A stretch of DNA of 13,060 bases from Nitrospiraceae bacterium UBA6898 (GCA_002448975.1 DKBO01000139.1:366-13425), one strand, 5' to 3'. Shown: positions 1 through 6,888, counted from the stretch's first letter. Numbers and translations are program-made. Notes: generated by a model from the sequence alone, not told the origin.

Positions 1-461
1 TCGTTCTGAGCTCCGGCGTTATTGTCCTGAGGCCTGCAGGCATCACCCCCCGACACTTCGTCATCCTTATTGCTCTCTGGGTTGGGTTATTCAGTCTTCT
101 TTTTGCGGACATCAACATACAGAACATGGTCATGCGGGGGGAATCGCCGCGGCGAGCGGCCAGGGATATATTACGTCGCATACCTCCGGGCATCGAGAAA
201 GTATATGAAATAGGCGGCCGGCGGATACTGGGAGTGACCTGTTATCTCGACCGTGAGGTCGTTGCGGTGGATGACTTCAGACAACTGGATGATATTCGTC
301 CGGAGGAACAGGTCTATTTCCTGTTTGATGCCGACTTTCTTAAAGAAATGAACCATGAGCAGCAGGCCTCTTATGACCGGATGCAGTGGGAGAAACTGAG
401 CTCAAGTACGTTTGAGCGAGGCGATAATGAGATCGTGCTGGGACGGCTGAAGCGCCGATGA
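1..461 (+). CDS. Partial membrane protein, C-terminal part (possibly a glycosyltransferase of the GT39/PMT type)
   Basis: The frame is open from the left edge (first full codon at 3) to a TGA at 459-461, about 152 visible residues, so the N-terminus lies outside the window. The visible part begins with a hydrophobic stretch (about residues 19-36, HFVILIALWVGLFSLLF) that looks like the last transmembrane helix. A soluble tail of about 115 residues follows, with no motif I can assign. A polytopic membrane protein ending in one helix and a soluble tail is typical of dolichyl-phosphate-mannose-type glycosyltransferases, but that is only a guess from architecture. The ATG at 126 is internal, because the frame continues upstream without a stop. 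It converges on the yqgE gene with 42 bp between the stops and is probably unrelated to nitrogen fixation. Confidence 0.6.
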   Translation, partial: VLSSGVIVLRPAGITPRHFVILIALWVGLFSLLFADINIQNMVMRGESPRRAARDILRRIPPGIEKVYEIGGRRILGVTCYLDREVVAVDDFRQLDDIRPEEQVYFLFDADFLKEMNHEQQASYDRMQWEKLSSSTFERGDNEIVLGRLKRR

Positions 462-503
462 GCAGAAGTCGCCCGATGGCGCCAGACCGGTCGATGCCGC
501 ATA

Positions 504-1220
504 TCAGATGCTGATAAGGCCCTCCACACGATCACGCATGAGGTCGGACCAGATATTTTCAGCCGGCAGGTCAAAGAGGTACTTTGCGTCTGCAGGCATA
601 ACCTTCCACTGGCCACGTGCGACTTCCGCAGCAAGCTGCCCCGGGCCCCATCCGGCATATCCGGCATAGACGCGGAAGCGGTCATCTGCATCGTGCTTTT
701 CGATCAGCCCCTCGAGGACAGGCCTGCTCGCTGTTATATATACATTGCCGAATATCCGCTCTGCACCGGCAATACTGTTCCGCAGCCGCATCAAGCAGAT
801 CATCTCCTGCATGGCCACCGGGCCGCCCTGATAGACGAACCGTTCTTTCCCCAGATTTTCCTCCTTGTCTGGGAAGAGGTGAGAGAGCTTGAGTTCCGAC
901 GGCCGGTTGATCACGATACCTGCAGAGCCTCGGGCATCGTGACGGATCATGAGGATGACTGCCTGCCGGAAGCGCGGATCAGTCATCATGCGGTCCGCAA
1001 CGAGGAACGTCCCTGAGGAAACCTGCTGATCGGAACCGGTCCGCACGAGTGAGATGCGATGCTGGTGCTGTTTGAGCGACGGTCCGCCGGATGATATTTG
1101 GACAACAACGGAGGTGAGCAGAAGTATAACCAGCAGGAAGGGGATGCAGGACAGGCAGGATATGATTTTCGATCTGCCTGCAGATGTTGTCATCTTGGGC
1201 ATCGCGCGCAACATCTTCAT
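504..1220 (-). CDS. YqgE/AlgH family (DUF179) protein with an N-terminal membrane anchor
   Basis: A 238-residue protein. Residues about 68-228 form a YqgE/AlgH domain: SSGTFLVADRMM near the start, the GIVINRP segment at 101-107, YQGGPV at 130-135 and the family signature GYAGWGPGQLAAEVARGQW at 187-205. The biochemical role of this family is not settled. The usual protein is a cytoplasmic polypeptide of about 185-190 residues. This one has about 65 extra N-terminal residues, with basic residues followed by a hydrophobic segment at 26-43, so it is probably membrane-anchored or exported. The start is uncertain: no good ribosome site precedes the ATG at 1220, and in-frame ATGs follow at codons 3, 7 and 10. 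All of these keep the hydrophobic segment. It lies downstream of modC on the same strand with a 76-bp gap and is probably not part of the nif pathway. Confidence 0.88.
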   Translation of the reverse strand: MKMLRAMPKMTTSAGRSKIISCLSCIPFLLVILLLTSVVVQISSGGPSLKQHQHRISLVRTGSDQQVSSGTFLVADRMMTDPRFRQAVILMIRHDARGSAGIVINRPSELKLSHLFPDKEENLGKERFVYQGGPVAMQEMICLMRLRNSIAGAERIFGNVYITASRPVLEGLIEKHDADDRFRVYAGYAGWGPGQLAAEVARGQWKVMPADAKYLFDLPAENIWSDLMRDRVEGLISI

Positions 1221-1296
1221 GGCCTATTGTAGCACTATGTGAAGAATGTTCTCACGGATGGCGTGGCAGGCGCCCATATTTCGGGAATAAGGGCTA

Positions 1297-2040
1297 TCAG
1301 CATGGGCCGAGTTTCTGCTCACATAATCCTATCCGGTACGAGACAAGCTGTTCCACCTCCGCAGCGAAAGGGTGCCGGACGATCTCGGCCGGTGTGCCGG
1401 CCTGGATTACGCGCCCTGACGAATAGACGATCATGCGGTCTGCTATCCCGCATGCCTCGTTCAGATCGTGCGTTATGAGGACGACCGGTATGGAGAGTTC
1501 CTTCTGGACTTCCTTGACAAGTTGCTGCATCTCTGCACGCACCGGCGCATCGAGCGCCGAGAAGGGTTCGTCGAGGAGCAGCGCCTTGGGATGCCGCATC
1601 AGTGCACGCGCTAAGGCAACACGCTGCTGCTGTCCTCCCGAAATCTGGGAAGGAAATCTGTCTTCCAGTCCGGAAAGGTGGAAGCGGCGAACCAGCATCC
1701 TTGCTTCACCGTCCCGGAGTTTTCTGTTCTTGCCGTGGCCTCCGAAACGGATGTTCTCCATCACGGTCATATGGGGGAAAAGTGCGAGATCCTGGAACAC
1801 ATAGCCAAGCGAACGCTCCTGCGGAGATAAATCCGTGCCGGAGGGTTGTTCGAACAAGACCCTGTTATCGAGCGTAATCAGACCTCTATCAGGCACCATC
1901 ACTCCGGCGATCATGCGGAAAGTCATGGACTTGCCTGCCCCGGAGAAGCCGAAGAGCACTGCAAGCTCGTTGCCCACTTCCCAGGAGACATCGAGGGTAA
2001 ATCCCGGCAGAACCTTTGCGATGGAGACCTGAAGCGTCAT
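1297..2040 (-). CDS. modC: Molybdate ABC transporter ATP-binding protein ModC (short form)
   Basis: The ATPase that powers molybdate import with ModB and ModA, on the cytoplasmic side of the membrane. All ABC motifs are visible in the 247-residue product: Walker A GFSGAGKS at 31-38, Q-loop Gln83 (VFQD), signature ISGGQQQR at 133-140, Walker B LLLDEP at 154-159 and switch His191 (THD). The ATG at 2040 is chosen because it overlaps the modB stop as ATGA, giving translational coupling; a longer frame to 2133 would only overlap modB. E. coli ModC is about 350 residues and carries a C-terminal molybdate-binding (Mop/TOBE) domain. This protein ends soon after the nucleotide-binding domain and lacks it. 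It is the last gene of the likely nifB-hesA-modABC unit; I see no convincing terminator in the 76 bp after it. The assignment to molybdate rests mainly on the neighbouring ModA/ModB and the nif context. Confidence 0.92.
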   Translation of the reverse strand: MTLQVSIAKVLPGFTLDVSWEVGNELAVLFGFSGAGKSMTFRMIAGVMVPDRGLITLDNRVLFEQPSGTDLSPQERSLGYVFQDLALFPHMTVMENIRFGGHGKNRKLRDGEARMLVRRFHLSGLEDRFPSQISGGQQQRVALARALMRHPKALLLDEPFSALDAPVRAEMQQLVKEVQKELSIPVVLITHDLNEACGIADRMIVYSSGRVIQAGTPAEIVRHPFAAEVEQLVSYRIGLCEQKLGPC

Positions 2041-2705
2041 ATGACGGCCTTTTTTCCGTAGATGTTGGCGATATACAGGAATGCGCCGGAGATCACGGTG
2101 AAGACTGCGACGAGGATATGCGCGCTGCTCCATTCCCCGCTTCCCGCGAGGGCATAAATGGCCAGCGGCATGGTGTCGGTCCTGCCCGGGATATTGCCGG
2201 CCAGCATGAGCGTAGCGCCGAACTCACCCATTGCACGGGCGAACGACAGCACGGTTCCTGCGATGATCCCTTTCTTCGCCAGAGGCAGGATCACCTTCAC
2301 TGCTGTTGTGAAGCGAGAATGGCCGAGCGTGTATGCAGCCACAATAAGGTTGCGGTCGACCGACTCGATGGCTGCCCGGGCCGTTTTGATCATGAGGGGA
2401 AGGGCTACCACGAAGGATGCGATTACCGCTGCCTGCCAAGTGAACATCACGGACCAACCGGTTGCCTCGAAGACCGGCCTGCCGAAAAGACCGTTCCTGC
2501 CGAAGAGGAGGATGAGATAGTATCCCGTTACCGTGGGCGGCAGCACCAGCGGAAGGGTGAAGAGCATGTCCACTGCCTCTTTGCCCCGGAAGTCTTTCAT
2601 GGCGAGCAGGTATGCAACAGCGAGACCTGCTACAAAGACGAGCAAGGTGGCTGCTGAGGCGACCTGCAGCGAAAGCCGCAGAGAGAACCATGCTGAACTG
2701 TCCAT
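2037..2705 (-). CDS. modB: Molybdate ABC transporter permease ModB
   Basis: An inner-membrane channel subunit of the molybdate importer, 222 residues, close to the usual length of about 225. Hydrophobic segments are visible at about 14-35, 47-68, 88-106, 143-163 and 196-216, the five-helix pattern of ModB. The cytoplasmic coupling (EAA-type) loop lies around 122-141 (VAAYTLGHSRF...ILP), followed by the family's FARAMGEFGATLMLAGNIPG at 155-174. The ATG at 2705 is preferred: it follows the modA stop by 2 nt and has an AGGGTGA-type ribosome site at a sensible distance. A GTG at 2711 is in frame but too close to that site. The stop overlaps the modC start (ATGA). Confidence 0.94.
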   Translation of the reverse strand: MDSSAWFSLRLSLQVASAATLLVFVAGLAVAYLLAMKDFRGKEAVDMLFTLPLVLPPTVTGYYLILLFGRNGLFGRPVFEATGWSVMFTWQAAVIASFVVALPLMIKTARAAIESVDRNLIVAAYTLGHSRFTTAVKVILPLAKKGIIAGTVLSFARAMGEFGATLMLAGNIPGRTDTMPLAIYALAGSGEWSSAHILVAVFTVISGAFLYIANIYGKKAVI

Positions 2706-2707
2706 GA

Positions 2708-3472
2708 TCACGGTGTCACCCTGAAACCATACCGGGAAAGAATTTTTTTGCCGTCCTTCGAGGTCACGAGAGCGATAAAATCCCTCGCCGCTGTCTCAGC
2801 CCGGGTGCTCCTGACCACTGCGATAGCATAGACAACGGGGGCATGGGTAGATTCCGGAGTTGCGGCCACAACCCGCAGTTCCGCCCTGTGAAGCGCCGCA
2901 TCCGTGAGGAAGACGATGCCGGCATCGACCTCTCCGCGTGCAACGTAGTCTGCGACCTGCTGGACATGTTCGCAATATACCAGTCTGTCCCTGACCGCTT
3001 CCCAAAGGTTGAGGCTCTTAAGAGTTTCGGCTGCATAGGAGCCTGCGGGGACAGTTGCGGGGTTGCCGATGGCGATACGGCGAACCCCGCTATTTTTCAG
3101 ACTGGTAAACGACGAGATGCTGTCATGACTTTCCATTGCGGTGACCAGCACTATGGTGTTCCCGGCAAAGTTCCTGCGCGTTCCGGTGACTATGTCACCC
3201 TTTTGTTCGAGGCTGTCAATTTCCCTCGGGGATGCGGATGCAAAGACGTCGGTCGGCGCTCCGCTCTCTATCTGGCTCCGGAGCACGCCTGAAGCGGCAA
3301 AATTTTTTGCGACCTTCATGCCCGGATGCCGGGCTTCAAACAATGTGGCGAACTCCTCGAACGGTGCCTTGAGGCTTGCCGCGGCAGAGACCGTGAGCTG
3401 CCCGGCAGCCGAGACAGCCGGCGCTGCAAGAGCGATGACCATGAAAAGAAACCTGAATGTGGCGCGCGACAT
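2708..3472 (-). CDS. modA: Molybdate-binding periplasmic protein ModA
   Basis: The solute-binding protein that captures molybdate (and tungstate) outside the inner membrane and delivers it to ModBC. The 254-residue product starts with a signal peptide (basic MSRATFR, hydrophobic core about 8-20, likely cleavage near AVSA-AG at 22-23). It continues with family motifs: LTVSAAASL at 26-34 and NFAASGVLRSQIESGAPTDVF at about 57-77, which supply serine ligands in the family, and the VPAGSYAAETL segment later. The ATG at 3472 is chosen over an upstream frame extension because it has a perfect AGGAGGT ribosome site 7 nt away and places the signal peptide at the N-terminus. It begins 16 bp after the hesA-like stop, so it is very likely in the same transcript as nifB. 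Confidence 0.95.
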   Translation of the reverse strand: MSRATFRFLFMVIALAAPAVSAAGQLTVSAAASLKAPFEEFATLFEARHPGMKVAKNFAASGVLRSQIESGAPTDVFASASPREIDSLEQKGDIVTGTRRNFAGNTIVLVTAMESHDSISSFTSLKNSGVRRIAIGNPATVPAGSYAAETLKSLNLWEAVRDRLVYCEHVQQVADYVARGEVDAGIVFLTDAALHRAELRVVAATPESTHAPVVYAIAVVRSTRAETAARDFIALVTSKDGKKILSRYGFRVTP

Positions 3473-3479
3473 ATTTGGC

Positions 3480-3486
3480 ACCTCCT
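3480..3486 (-). promoter_or_regulatory. Ribosome-binding site deciding the modA start
   Basis: AGGAGGT on the minus strand, 7 nt before the ATG at 3472. It supports this start over the 27-codon longer frame that would overlap the preceding gene. Confidence 0.85.
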
Positions 3487-3488
3487 GT

Positions 3489-4286
3489 TCAGTTCTTTCT
3501 GCCGGCCGGGATGCTGCGGTCGGCCGCACGTGATCTGTGCATTTTCCCGCCACAGACCGGGCAGTCGGGATCGAAACGGATCTTTACGTTCCGGAAAACC
3601 ATATCATAGGCGTTGAAGACAAGCATTCTTTCGCCGAGCGGTCTTCCGTAACCGGTCAATACCTTGATGGCCTCCAGTGCCATCATGCAGCCGAGCATAC
3701 CGGACACCGCCCCGAAGACCGGAAACCCGAGTTCTTCCCATGCAGGATCATGCTCGGGGAATATGCAGTCGAGACAGGGTGTGGCACCGGGCATGACAGT
3801 GAAGAGGTACCCGTCCATGCCGTTCATGGCGGCCTCGACCATGGGTATCTCCTGCCTTATGCATGCCTCGTTGAGGATGCGGCGCTCGGGGAAGTTCGGA
3901 CGCGCCGAGAGTGCTATGTCTGTGCGGTCGAGCAGCATGCCGGTATTTCCCGACGTTATCCTTTTGTTGAATATCTCTACTGCCACATCAGGGTTCAACA
4001 TCCTGATGCGGTCTTTCGCCTGTTCGACCCTCGGTCTTCCGATGTGGTCGTCGCGCATGAGCGTCTGACGGTTCATGTTCGACAGGGTAAGGTCGCCTGC
4101 GTGGGCGAGCCGCAATCCGCCGATGCCGGCCACAGCGAGATAGGTGGCTGCAGCGCCGCCGAGTCCGCCCACCCCGGCAATTACTGCAGTAGATGCCCGC
4201 AACCGCTTCTGCTGCTGCAGGCCGTATCCTTCATGCATCAGCTGTCGCCGATAGCGTTCACGTTCCCGGTCGCTCAGTGTGATCAT
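3489..4286 (-). CDS. HesA/MoeB/ThiF-family (E1-like) protein of the nif cluster
   Basis: A 265-residue member of the ThiF/MoeB/HesA fold. In the family, an E1-like enzyme adenylates the C-terminal glycine of a ubiquitin-like sulfur carrier; HesA relatives are common in nif clusters and are linked to Mo or Fe-S metabolism. Visible are RYRRQL at 11-16, the nucleotide-binding loop GVGGLGG at 38-44, Asp64, NMNRQ at 70-74 and two zinc-type CxxC pairs (C171/C174 and C242/C245). Two ATP-site residues of E. coli MoeB appear changed: the GxPK lysine is Arg86, and the CTDN aspartate position reads SARPN (Pro130). Adenylation activity is therefore doubtful. The start at ATG 4286 has GGAG 7 nt upstream. 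It sits 44 bp after nifB and 16 bp before modA, suggesting a role in Mo or cofactor supply. Confidence 0.85.
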   Translation of the reverse strand: MITLSDRERERYRRQLMHEGYGLQQQKRLRASTAVIAGVGGLGGAAATYLAVAGIGGLRLAHAGDLTLSNMNRQTLMRDDHIGRPRVEQAKDRIRMLNPDVAVEIFNKRITSGNTGMLLDRTDIALSARPNFPERRILNEACIRQEIPMVEAAMNGMDGYLFTVMPGATPCLDCIFPEHDPAWEELGFPVFGAVSGMLGCMMALEAIKVLTGYGRPLGERMLVFNAYDMVFRNVKIRFDPDCPVCGGKMHRSRAADRSIPAGRKN

Positions 4287-4330
4287 ATGACGCTCCGTTT
4301 TCTTCTGCGGACGTTGTTTCTTCGTGCGTC

Positions 4331-5221
4331 TCAGAGCATTTCACAGTATTCTTCCCCGATCCGCGCGTTCAGCACTTCCAGTTCCATGTCCCTGTCCTCC
4401 CCGAGCGTGCCGCAGGCATCGGCCCGGCACTGGCGGCAGTGGGTCATCTGTTCGATATGGGTCGCGCACCCGCCGCGCAGCTTGGCAACCGCCTCGGTCG
4501 ACGGCCGCTGCAGTCCTGCAAATTCAGCCTGCGGGATGAGGGGGATGATGTTCATGATGTCGGCCCCTTTTGTTCCGGCCGACCATGCAATGAGCGGAAT
4601 CTCCGCGTCATTGACCCCGGGGATGAAGACCGTGTTCACTTTCACCATGAACCCTGCATCGATAGCGTTGGTAAGCCCCCGCTGCTGGTTGAGGACCATT
4701 TGCGTGGCCGCCTCCCTTCCCGTGAGTTTCCTGCCGCGGTATACGACCCAGGCATAGATCCGCTCTGCCAGGGCCGGCGTGATCGCATTGATTGTGATCG
4801 TTATGCTCCTGACGCCCACCTGCATGAGGTCAGCTATACGGTCCGGCAGGCAGAGACCGTTGGTCGATACGCAGAGCGTAAGATCAGGAAACTCCCGGTG
4901 GATAGCCGCCATGGCCTCGAAGGTCGCTTCATTGGCCAGCGGGTCTCCGGGGCCGGCTATGCCTACGACCGTGAGTTTGTCATTCCTGCCGGTCAGCGCC
5001 CGAACCCGCTCAAGCGCTTCGCCGGGCGAAAGGACGCGGCTGGTAATGCCGGGCCGCGATTCGTTCGCGCAGTCGAACTTCCGGATGCAGTAGCGGCACT
5101 GGATATTGCACGCCGGCGCTACCGGGATATGCACGCGGCCGAAGCGGTGGTGGGCCTCCTTCGAAAAACAGGGATGGGAAAGCTTGATGTCCCGTGTGGT
5201 CTGCTGTCTCGCCGTAATCAT
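4331..5221 (-). CDS. nifB: FeMo-cofactor biosynthesis radical SAM protein NifB (core form)
   Basis: NifB builds the 8Fe core (NifB-co), with a central carbide derived from SAM, from [4Fe-4S] units. It is the first committed step of FeMo-cofactor assembly. The 296-residue product has HPCFS with Cys18, the radical SAM triad C38xxxC42xxC45 (PACNIQCRYC), the NifB-specific FDCANESRPG (Cys51), a GPGDPL segment and the C-terminal HCRQCRADACGTLGED cluster-ligand region. It lacks the extra C-terminal NifX/NafY-like domain of the roughly 500-residue proteobacterial forms; a separate nifX is present instead. The ATG at 5221 is chosen for its AGGAGGT site. An upstream in-frame extension to 5287 would place the sigma-54 promoter inside the gene. 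It is the likely first gene of the nifB-hesA-modABC unit. Confidence 0.97.
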   Translation of the reverse strand: MITARQQTTRDIKLSHPCFSKEAHHRFGRVHIPVAPACNIQCRYCIRKFDCANESRPGITSRVLSPGEALERVRALTGRNDKLTVVGIAGPGDPLANEATFEAMAAIHREFPDLTLCVSTNGLCLPDRIADLMQVGVRSITITINAITPALAERIYAWVVYRGRKLTGREAATQMVLNQQRGLTNAIDAGFMVKVNTVFIPGVNDAEIPLIAWSAGTKGADIMNIIPLIPQAEFAGLQRPSTEAVAKLRGGCATHIEQMTHCRQCRADACGTLGEDRDMELEVLNARIGEEYCEML

Positions 5222-5226
5222 GATGC

Positions 5227-5233
5227 ACCTCCT
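5227..5233 (-). promoter_or_regulatory. Ribosome-binding site deciding the nifB start
   Basis: AGGAGGT on the minus strand, 5 nt before the ATG at 5221. The predicted transcription start (about 5235) leaves a 14-nt leader that just contains this site. Confidence 0.85.
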
Positions 5234-5245
5234 GCCCGTAATATC

Positions 5246-5261
5246 TGCAATATCCCTGCCA
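5246..5261 (-). promoter_or_regulatory. Sigma-54 (-24/-12) promoter of nifB-hesA-modABC
   Basis: On the minus strand the site reads TGGCAGGGATATTGCA. The consensus is TGGCACGN4TTGCA, so the GG and GC dinucleotides and the spacing are exact and only C6 differs (G). It lies in the 125-bp nifV-nifB gap with the -24 element at the high-coordinate end. The predicted start is near 5235, just upstream of the nifB ribosome site. Confidence 0.85.
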
Positions 5262-5322
5262 AGGCCGAAAGGAAGACCTGCCTGCATCTTCGGTTCGCGC
5301 GGCCGATCATGAACTACAAAGA

Positions 5323-5338
5323 TGTAGCAAAAGAGACG
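5323..5338. promoter_or_regulatory. Near-match NifA-type enhancer (UAS) for the nifB promoter
   Basis: TGT-N10-ACG, one mismatch to the NifA enhancer TGT-N10-ACA. Its centre is about 95 bp upstream of the predicted nifB transcription start, exactly the same offset from the sigma-54 element as the perfect site at nifV. It is tentative alone; the equal spacing is the main support. Confidence 0.45.
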
Positions 5339-5346
5339 ATGACGTA

Positions 5347-6594
5347 TTATTCGGGCAGAACGGTGAACAGTGCGGTCGCAATGTCAGGATACCGTGCGAC
5401 GAAACGCAGTTCGTCATCGGTCAGCGGCTTCTGGGTATGGAGGTTCGCATACTGGACAAGCTGTAGTATGGCCCGTGCCTCGGTGTCGTCATGAAAATGG
5501 ATTCCGAGTTTATCAGAGACATGACGGAAGCCTTTGATGCCGCCGTATTCTCCGGTGGTGATCACCCTTCCGGTCTCGAGCAGTTCGGGCTTTCCCCTGC
5601 CGACGTCCCCGATGTCGTACAGTTCATAGCTCCTGCGGTCCTTGAGCGCGCCGTCTGCGTGTATGCCGGACTCGTGAGCGAATGCGTTAGCGCCCACACC
5701 GGGCTGGTTCAGGGGGATCGGGATATTGAAGGCATAGGAAGCGTAGCGCGCTATTTTCCATGCGACGCTGAGGTCGACCCGTTCGTCCGGCGTGACCCTC
5801 TGTCTGAGGGCAGGTGAGAATTTCAGGGCGAGGATCGTGGAGACCAGGTCACAGTTTCCTGCCCGCTCGCCATAGCCGTTTACCGTCGTGTTGATGTAGC
5901 AGTCGGCACCGCTGTCTGCGGCACCCTGTGCGCCGGCGATCGAGACGGCCTCTGCCATGCCGAGGTCGTTGTGGCAGTGCATCTCTATTGGCAGACCGCT
6001 GTCCCGCGCAAGCGTCCTGATTCGATCGTAAATCGTGAGGGGGTCCTCGGTTCCCAGCGTGTCACAGTAGCGGAACCGGTCTGCTCCGGCTTCCCTGCCG
6101 GCAGCGATGAACTCCCTGAGCCGTCCGAGGTCCGTACGCGAAGCATCTTCGGCATTGATACCGACGGACAATGCGCCGCGGTCGCGGGCGAGATCGACCG
6201 CCTCCTTCATCAGGCCGAGCTGGGACTCCCAGGTCTTTATGCCGCGGAACTTGGCCTTCAGCATCACCTCGGAGGTGGACATCGAGAGGTTCAGATGGCG
6301 GAGTTCCGGGCAGTTGCTGAACGTACGATACACGTCCTCCGGTATCGCGCGGCACCATCCCTGCAACCGGAGGCGTTTGATCGCACCGGCAGCGGCGAGC
6401 CTGAGGTTCGCATTGATGTAATTCACTTCATGCCGGAGCGTGGGGAACCCGATCTCGCTCTGGAAGATGCCCATCTCGTCGAGATAGAGGTTGAGCATCG
6501 TCTTGGCGAGCTTCGGCAGGAGGATACGAGAGGTCTGCACCCCGTCCCTGTTGGTCACGTCTATGAGATATACCTTGTTCCTGACCTTTTTCAT
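5347..6594 (-). CDS. nifV: Homocitrate synthase NifV
   Basis: Condenses acetyl-CoA with 2-oxoglutarate to homocitrate, the organic ligand of Mo in FeMo-cofactor. The 415-residue DRE-TIM metallolyase has the N-terminal signature as VTNRDGVQ (13-20), the metal-binding HCHND at 206-210, NGYGERAGN at 239-247 and the C-terminal GANAFAHESGIHADG at 301-315. The N-terminal signature differs from the usual TLRDGEQ, and GYGERAGN replaces the common GLGERAGN, so it belongs to a divergent branch of the homocitrate/isopropylmalate synthase family. Its place between fdxB and nifB, behind its own sigma-54 promoter, supports NifV. The ATG at 6594 is chosen because conservation starts there and the longer GTG frame (6699) would run across the promoter. 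No clear ribosome site precedes it. Confidence 0.9.
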   Translation of the reverse strand: MKKVRNKVYLIDVTNRDGVQTSRILLPKLAKTMLNLYLDEMGIFQSEIGFPTLRHEVNYINANLRLAAAGAIKRLRLQGWCRAIPEDVYRTFSNCPELRHLNLSMSTSEVMLKAKFRGIKTWESQLGLMKEAVDLARDRGALSVGINAEDASRTDLGRLREFIAAGREAGADRFRYCDTLGTEDPLTIYDRIRTLARDSGLPIEMHCHNDLGMAEAVSIAGAQGAADSGADCYINTTVNGYGERAGNCDLVSTILALKFSPALRQRVTPDERVDLSVAWKIARYASYAFNIPIPLNQPGVGANAFAHESGIHADGALKDRRSYELYDIGDVGRGKPELLETGRVITTGEYGGIKGFRHVSDKLGIHFHDDTEARAILQLVQYANLHTQKPLTDDELRFVARYPDIATALFTVLPE

Positions 6595-6624
6595 CGGTAT
6601 TTCTGACCGTCCATCAGTTTTGAA

Positions 6625-6640
6625 TGCAAAAGCATTGCCA
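6625..6640 (-). promoter_or_regulatory. Sigma-54 (-24/-12) promoter of nifV
   Basis: On the minus strand the site reads TGGCAATGCTTTTGCA. Both invariant dinucleotides and the spacing match the sigma-54 consensus; only positions 6 and 7 (AT instead of CG) differ. The predicted start is near 6614, giving a leader of about 20 nt before the nifV ATG. Confidence 0.85.
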
Positions 6641-6701
6641 AGGTGTAAACCGGGACGTATGCGGTGGCAGCACGTCCTGACTGTACGGAAATGAAGCACA
6701 A

Positions 6702-6717
6702 TGTCAGAGGAGGTACA
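6702..6717. promoter_or_regulatory. NifA-type upstream activator sequence (TGT-N10-ACA) of nifV
   Basis: A perfect TGT-N10-ACA whose palindrome extends to AATGT-N10-ACATT. Its centre is about 95 bp upstream of the predicted transcription start, within the usual range for NifA enhancers. Another sigma-54 activator with a similar site cannot be excluded. Confidence 0.75.
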
Positions 6718-6888
6718 TTATTGTAGGATTATCGGTTCCGGCGTGCCACCAGACGTGTAGGCAGGGAAGCGGCGCAGTATGACCGGGCCCTGCGGGGTGC
6801 CGTGGCATCGCAGAATCAACACCAACGGGCTGACGGCAACAGGGTCGTTTAATATCCGGTGATCGAGGTACCTGTGCTTCCGGTCTTG
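6718..6888. other. Non-coding spacer between the nifV enhancer and the palindrome
   Basis: This is the remainder of the 347-bp fdxB-nifV intergenic region. I see no gene: the short minus-strand frame here has no ribosome site and no recognisable sequence. It contains a TGGCACG (minus strand, 6742-6748) that matches a -24 element but has no -12 partner, and a 6-bp inverted repeat TGCCAC/GTGGCA about 50 bp apart that I cannot interpret. Confidence 0.5.

Noticed and set aside
495..515. Small inverted repeat TATCAG-ATG-CTGATA between the convergent genes as a bidirectional terminator
   Set aside because: Only 6 bp, overlapping the yqgE coding end, with no T-run.
1226..1231. TACAAT on the minus strand just before yqgE as a sigma-70 -10 box
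   Set aside because: There is no acceptable -35 at 16-18 bp, and the start would fall on the first ATG. It is too weak to list, though it would fit if translation began at codon 7 or 10.
3537..4757. A 406-codon open frame on the plus strand opposite the hesA-like gene and nifB
   Set aside because: It spans two real minus-strand genes and their gap, and the composition is that of a complementary-strand shadow.
4439..5494. A 351-codon open frame on the plus strand opposite nifB and the end of nifV
   Set aside because: It is antisense to nifB and the promoter region, with no recognisable motif.
6595..6699. A longer nifV frame starting with GTG at 6699
   Set aside because: It would include the sigma-54 promoter in the coding region, and the added residues are unlike the family N-terminus.
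6742..6748. TGGCACG on the minus strand, a perfect -24 element
   Set aside because: The -12 position reads AACC instead of TTGC at the required spacing, so it is not a sigma-54 promoter.
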